Source of the DNA: Struthidea cinerea
Lineage: Eukaryota; Chordata; Aves; Passeriformes; Corcoracidae
DNA: 64,000 nt
Direction of reading: 5' to 3'
NCBI GenBank assembly: GCA_013397865.1
Contig: VZTI01004650.1
Location: 360,834-424,833, forward strand
In this document: piece by piece, positions 11,087 to 23,627 of the stretch
Position numbering within the stretch: the first letter of the stretch is position 1
Layout: the number at the start of each line of letters is the position of its first letter
Notes under the pieces: generated by a model
Told to the model about the DNA's origin: nothing
Database searches by the model: none
Seen by the model: the letters and a program-made list of their open reading frames with translations, nothing else
Translations under genes and position numbers: made by a program

Positions 11087-13955
11087 CTCATCTTTCCTAC
11101 GTTTCCTTCTGCCTACCACCAACTCACACCTGTACATCTCAAAGACTTTTTAAAAGCTGCTGCAGAGAAGTTTGCAACTTCCTGAGGCTAAAAGAGACTT
11201 CCAGTTTCCGCTACCTCAGTCTTTACTTTCACAGTACAGCTGTTAGCCTTTTTTATGTAAGGAAAAAAGATGAAGATTTCAGTAGTGATTCTCAGGCTAG
11301 AATTTTTTTTCTACATATATTTTAAAAACTGCCCTTACATTCAGTAGGACTCTTCCACAAAACAAGGTTCAACAGAGGATCTCAAATCTAAGTTATTTGC
11401 ATTCACAGTGCAGTCTGTGCTTCGAACAAAAAAAAATTACGTCAGTCAAACCTTTTTGAATAGGAGCTCTGTGGCTAATCTGGGGAAGATCATTGTTCTG
11501 GCCTCGATAATACGAGTACTACAAGACTGCTGCTAAGGCTTCCCACGACAGAATACAGCCTGCGAATTCAGCAAAGATGCCCCAGGTGGAGCCTCCTTAA
11601 CCAAGCTAAATAGTTTCACAAACTCTGCAGAGAGAGTGTTGTGTTAAACTGCCCTTTTCCCCCACTGTAAGACTAGGGAGATGATCTGTCACCTTAATCA
11701 TTTATCATGCACTGAATTAATTTACAACTATTAAATAGTATCACGATGCAGTTGCACTCCCTCAGAGAAATTATCTGCTGTCACAAAGAACATGGTTCAG
11801 CAGAGATATCTTCCCAGTCATCCCACCAGGGCAAGGTTAGAGACCCTGCCCACACCCCCGGATAAAAGCAGATCATCAATCTGAATGTATAAAAAGACAA
11901 AAACCTCTCTTCACAGGTTTTCAATGAAAATAACCAAACAAACCAGTAGATAGAATTATATCCTCAAGCCTTTATCTTTCAGGGAAATCTTTTTCATATG
12001 CCAGTCTAATTTGCCTATCACCATGCATGCCCCTTCTGAGGATGGCAAAAGCAGACTGACCACAGTCATGCACTGGGCTGCACCAAAGGGCAGACAGTTC
12101 AAGAGTCTGTAATTAAACTACAAATGTCTCCTTTACCTACTCTGAGGTTCAGTCCCTGAAAGGACCTCCAGATGATCTTAAGTGAGTGGATTATTCCTGA
12201 AATTACAAGCTGTTCGTTCTTTCAGGCATTGTTTTTGTCTTGGAGTTGTGTATTTTGTTGTTTTGGGTTTTTTGAAGGGAGAAGAAAATGTCACATTTTA
12301 TTAAGTGACAGAAAGCATACTTTGAAAGGACAATCCCATAGTATTTGGCATTATAACATGTGAAATCACGAACACATTCACCCTAAGTCATGTCAATTTT
12401 GATACAAACTGGACTCACTTCAGCAGCAGGCTAATCAACAAGGGATGCAGCAGCACACCACATTTCTCTGCACACTGATGAAAGGAAATTTACCCAAATA
12501 AAGAAAAAAAAAAAGAAACACAATCCTAATTTTCTATTAACATCTCAACTTCTTTTGCTAAAAGTGTCATGACTGTGCTCCCCAAAAGCGAATCATACTC
12601 CTTTCCCTTGTCAAACACCGGATACCTTTTTCTCTGCTACACGTTGAGGCACTTGAAGTCTCATTTGCAGTCAGACAAAACTTCCACTTATTTATGTAGT
12701 TGTCCTTTTTCAGAATCCTTTCTATACTTCCCTGACCTAGGTCACTTTGCGCCATCCAGTGCAATTCTCTCACTTGCTAAATCTCCTTTCCTGATTATTT
12801 CCATATTATATCTATTCCACACCCATCTCTTGGGGAGCATTTTCTTACTGTTTTTTAAACCCAGAATGATACCTCATCTTCTCTTGAAACCTCTTACTTC
12901 TCTGAAAAGCTGAGCTTTGTCTGAAGACTCAAAAAAATTCTGCACGGCTTCCTCACTTTTCTCACTTTTCTGCAGTTTGCCCTTTAAAGCCAACACATCA
13001 GTTTGCCTTCCCATTACTATCCAGCACCTCTAGAATTATTTCAGTCATTATCCAGCTTCTCCTAATGACTTCCATTAGTGCTTGCTTGTTAAGAATTGCT
13101 TAGAGATGACCATTCCTTTGCCACTCATCATGGCTGGAGAACCTCTTCCTACTCTCTGGGGGAAAAGAGTGAGAATCTGCCTTAATGCAAGGGATTGCTG
13201 GCTGGTAGATGGATGTCTCTTTGGATGTATTAGGAGCTTCTTCAAGACAATGATCAGGTCAGCGTAAAATAACCACACCAAAAATACAGATGCACAAAAA
13301 TTGCTTTAAAACAACTCTGCTAGCCACAGCACCACTTTCAAGAAACAACTGCAGCAGCAGCTTCGCAATGTTTTTTTAATTGGTGTGTAGTGGAACAGTA
13401 AGATATCCCTGAAAGTGAATTTTTAATTTCTTCATTTCAAGTAAAAGCAAGATGCACTAGGAAGACTCCAGAGTAATAATTCATGCAATCATCTAATTTC
13501 AACATTATCTCACTGCTTTAAACTTCTAGAATCACAAGAAGATGAAGAAAAATACAGCTAGACACCAGTTCCAGGAGAATAATGCCAATCTGCTCAGGCT
13601 TATGTAAACAAGTCACTACAACATGGATGGTCTCTCATAGCACAACCCCAATGAAGCTGCTGTCAAATGACTATATTTTCAAAATATACACTTTCATCAT
13701 ACTGACTTCTATAGCACCAAATCCTTCTAAAAGAAGTAATTTCAAAGCAGTTTCTGAAACTCTTTTAAAATTGTTTATTTTTACTGACAGACATGAAATT
13801 TGAAGCAGTAAACTAAGAGGCAGAAAAGTTCAAAGTAACCATTCAAAAGTTCATAATTTAAGATGCATTATTAACTGCTGCCAGTGTGCACATGTGTGTA
13901 TAAAAGATGCAAGTATGGTGCATGCTTTTGTCCTCTTCTGTCTCTTCTGTTACTT

Positions 13956-13984
13956 AAAAAAAAAAAAAAAAAGAGAGAGAGAAA
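13956..13984. repeat. Poly-A tract followed by (GA)n
   Basis: Seventeen A residues are followed by a GA dinucleotide run, 156 bp before the CR1 copy. It is not an obvious retroposon tail because no matching element ends here. Confidence 0.85.
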
Positions 13985-14139
13985 GAGTGACAGAGCAAGG
14001 AGCTGCTCATTAAAATAATTCTAAATACTGGAATTGCAAGGGTAATAGACAGAATTTAGCTCCTAATATATTCTCATGACAATTTTGCGTACTAATCAAT
14101 ATCATTAAAAAAGATAACAGTGGGCAAAGACTTTTGTAT

Positions 14140-14935
14140 CAACTTTATTAATGACACAGCTACAAGGATCAAGTGCACCCTCAGCAAGTTTGCAGATGAT
14201 CCCTGAGTGGTGCTGCTGACACACCTGAAGGTTGGGATGCCATCCAGAGGGACCTGGACAAGATGGAGAAGTGGGCCCATGGGAATCTCATGAGGTTAAA
14301 CAAGACCAGGTGCAAGGTGCTGCACCTGGGTCAGGACACTCCCAGTATCAGCACAGGCTGGGGATGAACAGATCGAGAGCAGCCCTGTGAAAGGGCTTTG
14401 GGGGTGCTGGTGGGTGAGAGGCTGGACATGACCCAGCCATGAGCACCCACAGCCCAGAGAGCCAAACACGTCCTGGGCTGCATCCAAAGCAGCGTGGGCA
14501 GCAGGGGAGGGAGGGGATTCTGCCCCTCTGCTCTGCTCTGGTGAGACCCCACCTGGAACACTGCATCCAGCTCTGGGGTCCCAGCACAGGAAGGACATTG
14601 GACNTGCAGCCTATCAAGACCTGAAGGGAGCTGTCAAGAAAGACAGAGAGGGACTTTTAAAAAGAGCATGTAGAGACAGAAGGAAGGAGAATGGATTCAA
14701 ACTGACAGAGAGTAGATTTAAATTATGTATTAGGAAGAAATCCTTTACTGTGAAGGTGGTAAGACAGTGAAACAGGTTGCCCAGGGAAGGTGTGGATGCC
14801 CCATTCCTGGTAGTGTTTAAGGTCAGGTTGGATGGGGCTTTGAGCAATGTGGTCTAGGGAAAGGTATCCCTGTCCGTGCAGGAGGCCTGGAACTAGATGA
14901 TCTCTAAGGTCCCTCCCAGGCCATTATATGATTAT
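14140..14935 (+). mobile_element. CR1 LINE fragment (RT C-terminus to 3' UTR)
   Basis: The plus-strand translation starts inside the CR1 reverse transcriptase with 'FINDTATRIKCTLSKFADD', followed by a stop. Frame-shifted remnants of the downstream region follow, including a 'ALVRPHLEHCIQLWGPSTGR' segment (about 14538-14597). It ends with the CR1 3' UTR, 'tagatgatctctaaggtccc', near 14895-14925. There is an internal deletion around the N at 14604. This is a severely 5'-truncated, inactive copy. The block at about 14365-14597 is nearly identical to 49220-49445, so both copies belong to one subfamily. Confidence 0.88.
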
Positions 14936-14939
14936 GATT

Positions 14940-15911
14940 TTATCAAGGTATGATTCACTACCTAAGAAATCAGAATGCTTTTCTCCAACTATCACTCCCC
15001 AGCAGAAAAAGTAACAAGACCTCAATCTTCTCAACAACTTACAAAAAGAATTTTAGTATTTGTTTCCAAGAAGAAATAACAAAGTGATACAATTCAACAC
15101 TTCCATAGATCAGCAACAGAGACTCCATTAGTAAACTCCACCTTTTGTTTAAAACTCAGGAAAGTAATAATAGGCTGGCACTCTTCTGGAACAAGTTTGT
15201 ATTTAAACATTCAGGCAATATCCTTTTGCTAGATAAAAAAACTATCTGGATGATAACAAAATGTCACAGTTCTCTAAGCAGCTTTGAGGGGGGCCAGCCT
15301 TAAAGTTAGTACTTCCTTTTTTCCCCACATCCACAAAACAGATGTTCAATCTTCAGGCAGAATAAACCACCACAAAATACAATAATCTGGAAATGCTGAA
15401 GCCAAGGAAGTTCACAATTAAGCCTGCCAAACCCCAAATCCCAAATTACAAAGGCACCACTTCAATATAGATCTACATGCACCATGACCAGTGATGCACG
15501 AACAGCAGTTTAATTTAGTTTATCTGAAATAGGAATTTGCCAACTATTCCCCCTACTCCTGAAAATACTTTAAAGACTGTGAGGCAATAGCTTAACGTGG
15601 TTCAGGCCACCACCAATGCAGACACAGGAACTATTTATCAACCTCTCAAACCAGAAAAAACAGTCATGTTTCTTCAGAAATATTTATGCAACATCTGCAT
15701 CAGTTCAACTGACTGTTCTCCAGACACTTTCTGCAGTGCTGTATTTTGCATAGTTAACCTGAATGAAGTTTGAAAGAACCTAGAATTAACAATAAGAAAG
15801 AATTATCTTAATGACAGGATTTAAATTCCCTATTCTCATGTCACTGCTCTTTCCCAAGGCCACAAACAAACTTATCTGATGGACAGCAGTGACCCAGAAA
15901 TAAGATCTTAC
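14940..15911. other. Unique sequence, nothing recognised
   Basis: No gene, RNA or repeat was recognised. Probable intron between the CR1 copy and the candidate exon at 15912-15969. Confidence 0.4.
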
Positions 15912-15969
15912 CTTTGATCTTGTCAAGATGGAGGGGGAACAAACCCAGTAGCTCAAGACAACAAAAATC
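15912..15969 (-). other. Candidate 58-nt exon of the leftward gene
   Basis: On the minus strand, ttccctttcattcgtcaacatcag is an acceptor and ATCAAAG precedes GTAAGA, a strong donor. Two of its three frames are open: one reads 'DFCCLELLGLFPLHLDKIK', the other 'IFVVLSYWVCSPSILTRSK'. The second is the frame that would continue the open frame of the candidate first exon (phase 2, exon end 26809) and would end in phase 0. No protein is recognised. It could be an untranslated cassette exon or a chance pairing of splice-like sites. Confidence 0.22.
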
Positions 15970-17399
15970 CTGATGTTGACGAATGAAAGGGAATTACTTC
16001 TTATCCATCATGCAGGTCTCTGGTGTGCTCAGAACAATACACCTGGAATTTGTGAATCCCTGCTGTAAAATTGGGGCTGGTTACGAGTTTCCTGGCAGAG
16101 GTCGACCAGGCTTCCTAGTCCTCACAGCCTGCCCTGTGCTCCCTGCTGTCTACAGTATGCCAACTGAACCAGCTGGACTTTCTGTGGAACTGTTTTTATG
16201 GATGATCAGGAAGTAACACACTCCCCAAAATACCCTGGGAGCAGCAGCAGCTGTCAGATATGCTTAGTAGAGAACTGCAGCAGAGTACTGGGTTTTGGCC
16301 TCAGGTACCTTATGCTGATCATTCTATGAATTCAAGATTTATAAATGCAAAGCACTACTGAAATACGCCCTGAAAGGAGAGGTACGAAGAAAACACCAAG
16401 ATTTCATCACCTTTCCCTCCGACCCTTCCCCTTTCAATTATCAAGTGAAGTTTAAAGCAACTTAGGCTGCTGCCTATCTGAACAAGCAGGTAAATACAGA
16501 GGATTAGCTCACAGCTTGACTAACTCACTTTAAGAATTGACTTGGATTAACTCTGAGTTGTGTTTAGCAGACAGGCTCTTAGAGCATACAAGAGGTCACA
16601 TGAATTAAGTAGGCTGTTGTAAATTCACACCATACTTCAGTGATTATTCAGCTTCTCTGACTAGGTTCTCAGTATACACAATGCCCAGCAGAAACAACAA
16701 ATACTTCAATCAGAATATTTGGGAGATGCCACAAATTCAAGTGGAAAACAGAAAGCCAGGAGGCAGAATGGAGTTGATGTAAAAACAGAACAAAACCAAA
16801 AAAACCCTGTGTTCTAACACATACGATGACAGGTTAGTATTCAAGCACTATCTAGTCTGTCTCACCGCTTTTTAGCTAAACTCCTTTTGCACCTCTTTTA
16901 AAGAGTAAGAAAGGTGAAAAAACAATTGTATTGGACAAAAGTACAACTGGATATCAATGGATTATTCTTAAAGAAAAAAGAAAATAAAAACTAACTAGTA
17001 GTTTGCCTCCAGCTCTTCCGTCGGAACTTGGCACACATTAGCACGGGTACAAACATTAAACACATACACACTTCAAAGCCTCCTTCAGACAGTTTGTAAC
17101 AAAAGCATAAGCCATAAAGCATTACTTGGGAACCACTAAGACTTTTTTTGTGACCACACAAATAAACTAAGAAGCTAAAGGGATCCAGGCCACAAAAGGA
17201 GAACGTACTGAAATCCACCCACAAACCAGATTTTTTAGGCATCCCACAACTGCACACACCAGCTGTGTCCATGACACCAAAGCTTGAGGCCCATGCACAG
17301 CTACTCTCATCCCTGACACAGCCCACTCAGGCATGCTGGGTCTGATTTTCAGCCTCCCACTACTGAGCAGCCTCTCTTAGGTCAGCCAAACTTACATTC
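15970..17399. other. Unique sequence, nothing recognised
   Basis: No gene, RNA or known interspersed repeat was seen. Open frames are short. Probable intron. Confidence 0.4.
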
Positions 17400-17960
17400 C
17401 CCCTCTACTCCACTCTCAGGAGATCCCACCTGGAGTACTGTGTCCAGCTCTGAATCTCTGAAGAGAGGAACAAGCAAGTTCAGAGAGGGCCACAGAAATG
17501 ATCAGAGGGCTGAAGCACTTCTCCCCGCTATGAAGGCAGGCTGAGAGGGTTGGGGTTATTCAGCCTGGATAAGAGAAGGTTCTAGGAAGACTTTATAGCA
17601 CCTTCCAGTACCTAAAGAGGGCTTACAAAAAAAGGTGGGAAGGGACTTTTTACAAGGGTATGTAGTGATATGACAGCGGGTAATTGACCCAGAAAGAAGG
17701 TATATTTCGCTAATATAGGAATAAATTCTTTACTGTGGGAAAGATACTAGGAATAAATTCTTTACTGTGAGGGTGGTGAGGCACTGGAACAGGTTGCCCA
17801 GAGAAGCTGTGGATGCCGCATCCCTGGAACTGTTTTGAGGTTATGCTGCACAGCACTTCAGCCAACCTGGTCTAGTGGAAGGTGTTCCTGTCTGTGGCAG
17901 GGGCTTGGGACCTAGATGACCCTTAAGGTCCCTTCCAACCCAAACCATTCCATGATTCCA
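17400..17960 (+). mobile_element. CR1 LINE 3' fragment with internal tandem duplication
   Basis: It contains the standard CR1 3' segments in order: 'gatcccacctggagtactgt', the 'ggctgagagggttggg' stretch, 'ggtggtgaggcactggaaca', and the 3' tail 'ggtcccttccaacccaaacc' ending near 17960. A 21-bp block (aggaataaattctttactgtg) is repeated at 17717-17737 and 17749-17769, a local duplication within the element. No ORF survives. The tail shows plus-strand orientation. Confidence 0.88.
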
Positions 17961-20900
17961 TACACAAATACACTATGGCATGCTGGCAGAACTGACAGTG
18001 TTTTGGAGAAACCCAATGCCTACTGCTTGGTCAGCTGCTGCCTTCAGTCTTGCAGCAGCCTTCTTCCAAGAATACTCCACTTAACCCAGTGGGCAACACT
18101 GCCAGGCCAGAAGGAAGAGTAAAGCACCATAACTTACCAAATCCTCAGTTTCCCACTACAGCTATACTGGCACCCCCCTCTAGTGGAGACACAGCTTATA
18201 CAAGCAGGAGATGGACACTTGCAGGGTCTTGGGGGTAAAGTTAATCAAACCACAAGAGGAACAGCCAGAGGGATATACAGAACACAGAATGACTTCAGGC
18301 ACAACTGTAGGAGGCAGATGCACGGCAAGTGCACAGTTGGGTTTCCTACCAATCAAGAAATGTCACCTCATCTTGGGAGCTCCAAGAAAAGTCAGTATTT
18401 TCTCCCCCTCCTTTCTCACATGCCTGGCAATAATGAAGCACGAAGGAGCAGGGTGTGGCTTCATTGCCAAAGCTGTTCCTGCAGTTTTGTGCCACTCTTC
18501 TGAGAGAAAAAGTAACTGCACAAAAATTATACCAAAGGTCCCTTCACAGAGTCTTCATAGCGTTTGAGGAACAATTTAGAAAGAACAACTGATAAAGCTG
18601 TAAACAAGTCTCTCAAACAGAACTCTGTCATTAAAATCTGGGCAACTGACTGCAAGAGACTTTGTGGAGGAGATGTTGAGGATGGAAATATGCAGGATCA
18701 TGGCATAAGTGTTTGCTCAGGCATATTATTTTTAAGGCATTTATGTGTTCTACAATCATGTAATTCCCTCCTGTCATCAGGTTGTCATCAGCTTGCACAT
18801 CTCCCCCTGAATTTTTTCCTCTAGGCTGAACCTCCTAGGATGCTTTTGCGTGTGAAACTTAAGCAATCCAGGGCAGGAAACAGAAACACACTGTACTTCG
18901 TGGAGAAGCAGGCACTAACCTATGCTATTCCGATGAACTGTTTGCAAAACTGAAATAATTCTAGAGACCTATTTTCAGTCTATTCACTAAATACCAAGAT
19001 GGTTCTGATTACAGTAATACCCTGAAGCCTCAGTCAGTTTCCAGTCCCACTAGCACGGGGTATTTGAAATAGGACACTGTAACTGCTGTAAACAAGAAGC
19101 AAAAAGGCTAGGGGAGCAAACACTAATTCAGAAAAGTCTTCTTTTGTTTGTAAGGCTTCTGTACAGGGAAATACACTGCTTTGAGGTAAAGTTTTCAGTA
19201 GTTCCATCAAAAGCTTTAGGAGGAGCAAAATGATCCTGATTTGTTGCTAGCCACACTGGGACAGCTCTGAAAGCCCTGTGCAGAAACCATGCCCAGGGCA
19301 GCTCAAAGACATCTAGCTCATTTCCACAGAATTGCTCTCCATGTATGACACATTGTGGGAGGGACAGCAAGGAAAAGGAAAGACAGAAAGATCAATAAAC
19401 TTGACAGACATTTATAATTGTATCTTTCGCGTACAAGTCACATGCAAGATGATAGTCCTTGAATGCTGGGTACCTATCCACACATCCATTTCCCTCAAGT
19501 CGTTTGTCCTACTGCAGCATCTAAGGAAAACAATTAGTGAATTCCATTTCCTTGACAAGAGGAATGAAGGGGCAATGACCTACTGATGCACTGGACTCAT
19601 GTCTGTGGGAATGCAGCAACAACGGGGGAGACACGTGGACAGAAACAGCTGAAAACCCCAATGAATTCTTCACTGAAAGCCCAGGCTTTGCTCCTCGACC
19701 AAATCTAATGATTACATAGATGGTTAACACATGTTCAAACACTACTCCTAGTGTTACTGTGGCATATAGGACAACAGGCTCTTACTAGCTTGGCTGGTTC
19801 ATCCAGACAAGACAGAAATGTCTGAAGACATTCTCAGATGGATGCAGGGAACATTCCAGTTATCCTCCTGTACTGATAATTTGCCAATACGACATACAAC
19901 ACTTTATCAGGGCTGTGTACACATTTGCAAAGACACCTTCCAAGTGCAATAGTCAGTGACATGCAACACAGCATTAGTACAGACCTTACTGTGCTTTGCT
20001 CTCCTTTGGGATTGACGACCTTATCATTATCAGTCTGAATCTATGCTGGTCTATCTAACATTCCCCTACCAACCTCCCAAATGCCTTTTTATTTCAAAAA
20101 AAGCAAGGATGCTGCTATAGAAACGTTTTATCCTACAAGCACAAGCTGAGGCAAGGTAGCTAAATTTCCACTTTACGTCCTACATTACAGCTTCACTACA
20201 AAATGAAAGCAACACTTTCCACTGCAACTCCTAAGAGGACTGTACATATTTTCTAAAACTACCGATCCAGTCTCTACAGGCAATCACTGAAACACACCTG
20301 TCACAATAGGCATGGAAACAACAACTGAATTATGCACAGAAGTGCACAATTCACTTCTGTTAGCTGGAGTAACAATGAAAGAGCTCAGACGTGTCTGGAT
20401 AGACAAGCACACATACACACTGCCAGCCTTTGCTACTTCATATTCGGTTACAAGAACTGCAAAAAATGGTTAGTAACACAACCATGAAACCCTGAAAGCT
20501 CTAGGACCCAAGAAGTGACACCACTGCTGCAACAAGAGATTGTAAAAAACACAGTAACCACGAGAAAACACGTCCCACCAAGAAAGTCAGTAAGCACCTA
20601 ATGCAGGCACACAAACCAAAAAATACTGACCACAACAGTCCCTCCTGGTGCAAGGCAATGCCTAGGGGCAAGGTGACCTTCTCCTGACATTGGCTTGAGG
20701 TACTAACCTGCTGTCGTCCTCTGAGGTCTCCTGCCACCAGCCAGCCAACAGGCAGCAGCTGCAGCTGGTGCCACTCTGGCAATCTGCTTCCCCTGGCTCC
20801 AAAGCAGCAGGAGGGTAGGGGTACTCACCACGCACTGGGCTTCTGTGCTGTGAGCTGCAGGCACAGTGACTGTTGTACTCGTGACACCCCCAGAGCCTTC

Positions 20901-23543
20901 CACCCCTCCTTCAGCCCTTCCACCTCACTTGACACCAGCAAAGCCGATTCAGAATTGAGCAGCAAACAAACTTGGGCCTTCTTCTGCACCAGCATCCTGG
21001 CTGTGGACACCCACATCCTGGCTCAGGGAGGCACACTGCCCTTCACACACTGCAGCTATGCAATGCCACCCCAGTTCCCGGCAGGCCTGACAACCACAAC
21101 AGGTCAAAAGCAGACTGCGCTATCAAAGACTAAACATTTAGTGAAGTCCAGCAGACCCTTTATCAATACTCTTTTGCAGCAGACAAAACAACACTTGCCA
21201 CACTTGAAAGCTGTGTAGGTATTTCCTCCTGAGAGTTTATCAGTCTTTCTCCTTTCCTACAAACACCAACCTGAAATATAACCACCTAAAAAATGAGTGC
21301 AACATCTACAGCATCTCCCTTGACTGCCTGGATTCCAGTAACAGGAATTCATGTTCAGCTCACTGCTGTTAAATAATCACCCACTTACTCAAAGAAGACA
21401 CAAATTTCTCTATGCAGTAAACATTCAATACTCATCCAACACTTATTTTTTTTTTAGTTTAAGCTGCAGCTAACTTCTTCTTAATAAAAAAGGGATACAA
21501 CTATAGCTATATTTTTCCATCCAAGGTGAAAACATTCATCCTCAAATGGCTGAAGAACTTCTTAGAAAAACTTCTGCTCCCATAAATAATGTACCAGCAC
21601 CATTTCGTATCTGACATACACACCCTAAAAGGACGGGGAGAGAAGGGAGGGAAGGGGGCTTACAATGAACAACAATATGCATCTCCTTTGCCAGATTTTT
21701 ACCACTCTTACAATCTCCAGAATTCTGTACAGAAAGATCTTGCCTTTGATGTCAATCCAATGCTTTTTTGCTTGCTCCTGCAAGCACTGCAATAAGCAAT
21801 ACATTTTCTAGCTGGCAAAGAAATGGATGTACTGCATAAAGTGCCTGTGAAATCCACAGTACTCCGAAGGTCACCGTGGCATGTAAATTCCTACAGAAAG
21901 GCCAGAATGGTCTGTAATATGGCAACATGAGGCCCACCGAACTGAAGCTTATCACATATGACTATCAAACTCACTGGCATTTTTTTCAGCAGTTTCAGAA
22001 ATCCACTTCAGGAGGTGTTTGCCTCTTAGTCACAGCAAGAAGCAAAAGCAGAAAGATAATACTGGGCTTTCATATTTCTCACCTTTGTATTTTTAAAAAG
22101 AAAATGAAAGTACCTCCAAATTTGATCTAGAGTACACCACATGGAAGCCAAAAAAAAAATCATCTCCAATGCATCTCAAGTTAAAAATAAAATAATTCAG
22201 TTGGCACAAAAGTCTACACATGGTTCTGAGTAATATAGTATCTGTACTCCCAAAATATGTTTCCTTCTAAAAGAGATCCAGCCTCCCTACTTCTGCAACT
22301 GAAGGCATTTCTTGTGCCACTCACCCACACCACCTACCAGCATTTCAGCAGCAGACCACACTGCAATGTATGAGTGGGAAACAGCAAGGCACAACACTTT
22401 GCTCCTGTTTCCCCAGAAGGACCAGCAGACAGGCCATTATCCATCATAAAGTCCACCAGTACAAATCTTCAAGGCATTTGGAAAGCAAAGCACTCTCCAC
22501 ACATCCCAGGCCAGAACCCTGTCCAGGCTATTCATCCCGGGAGTGGCTTGAGGAGGAGGGATGTGGTTCCTCCTCTCCAGCTGAGCTGCTGGCAGGGGCA
22601 GGCATGCCTTACCCAGACTCCTTGAACCACAGCAACCACGCAAATCTGTGGCTGGTTTTGCTTGCCAGAAGCAAAGGGAGAAGATTGACTTTCTTTTTAA
22701 GGAGAAATACTTCTTTGCTTCTGGGGTAAATGCACCAGTGCTCCCCTCTTTATGTGCACTAACCTAACTGCCCACAATATCTGGCTCAAGAAGCAGCTAG
22801 ATCCAGTAGGGAGTAGGTACAGGACTGAAAACAACATGGTCAACAAACTACTCTGGGCTGTGCCTATCAGGAAAATCTGGACACTTTGCATTAATCCAAG
22901 CAAGGCTATTGCTCCTCTGTAGAGAAATACAATACCTTAACCACCTCAAAAGTTCTTTGTCAAGAGCTTGCAAGGGAAATGCCATGATCACGGAGTTGCC
23001 ATTTGAGATGGGGACACACATGCACTATCTAAACCAGCACCACCACATAGGCTTTTTTCTGGTGCTCAGTGTTGCACAAATAGAAACAGTACTTCCAACG
23101 ATTAAAGACACCAGTCATTAAAAAATGAAAATTGATCCTAGAGTGCAACCTTCAGCCAAACAGTTACCAAGATTTTTCAAACTCCAGTTTGGGAGTATGG
23201 GAAGAGTGTCAGGTAGTCAAGAAACACCAATGGATGAGAAAAGGAGAGGTCTGGGTACACAAAGACAGGCACTTCTCAGAATTCTTCTCTACTTTCACCA
23301 AAAATCAAACCAAAGCACCAGACATTCAGATGTTCACTGACACAGGTATCAGTACATCCATGAAGGTGCAAGAATGGACAGGCGATGCTTCTACATGTTT
23401 TAAAGAAACTAAGCTTGAAATATAAATGAAGAAAACTAAAATTCAAGTTCCATGACATGTCAGTAGAACAGCAGCTCTCATTTCCTTGACAGAGAATTCT
23501 TCTGCCCTGGGAATAATTTTGTATTTCTGTCAAAGCCTCTCAC
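17961..23543. other. Unique sequence, probable intron
   Basis: No convincing exon or interspersed repeat. A plus-strand 118-aa and an overlapping 106-aa open frame near 18180-18570, and the 122-aa frame at 20850-21218, have no recognisable domain and no supporting splice structure. Several isolated minus-strand donor-like sites (18132, 20827, 22319) lack good acceptors at sensible distances. Confidence 0.4.
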
Positions 23544-23627
23544 CTGATCCAAAGCCATTCAGTGCTGATACAGATTTTACTGCTGACATCTATGGGCCAC
23601 GGATGAGGCCTTAAGCTTCTGCTTTAG
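23544..23627 (-). other. Candidate 84-nt alternative exon with its own ATG
   Basis: On the minus strand, cgtgtttttcttcatag is a strong acceptor (exon start 23627) and GGATCAG precedes GTGAGAGG, a strong donor (exon end 23544). All three frames contain a stop in the 5' half, as in a UTR. An ATG at 23589-23587 then opens 15 codons (MSAVKSVSALNGFGS) ending in phase 1. That phase is compatible with the open frame of the 10020-10108 candidate. This may be an alternative N-terminal exon; no homology is recognised and chance cannot be excluded. Confidence 0.25.

Larger units (their letters stand above)
10109..14139. other. Unique AT-rich sequence, probable intron
   Basis: No coding exon or known repeat was recognised. 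It contains a short AAAT microsatellite at 11063-11086 and an A(17)-(GA) tract at 13956-13984. The remaining open frames have no domain-like content. Confidence 0.4.

Noticed and set aside
14296..14624. Open frames on both strands in the CR1 copy (also 49105-49482)
   Set aside because: These are antisense or shifted readings of CR1 RT/3' UTR sequence, not host genes. Similar peptides recur at both CR1 copies because the repeats are nearly identical.
20703..20903. Possible minus-strand exon ending at a GTGAGTACC donor (20827)
   Set aside because: The nearest credible acceptor leaves 26 nt, and the longer open frame has no recognisable content.
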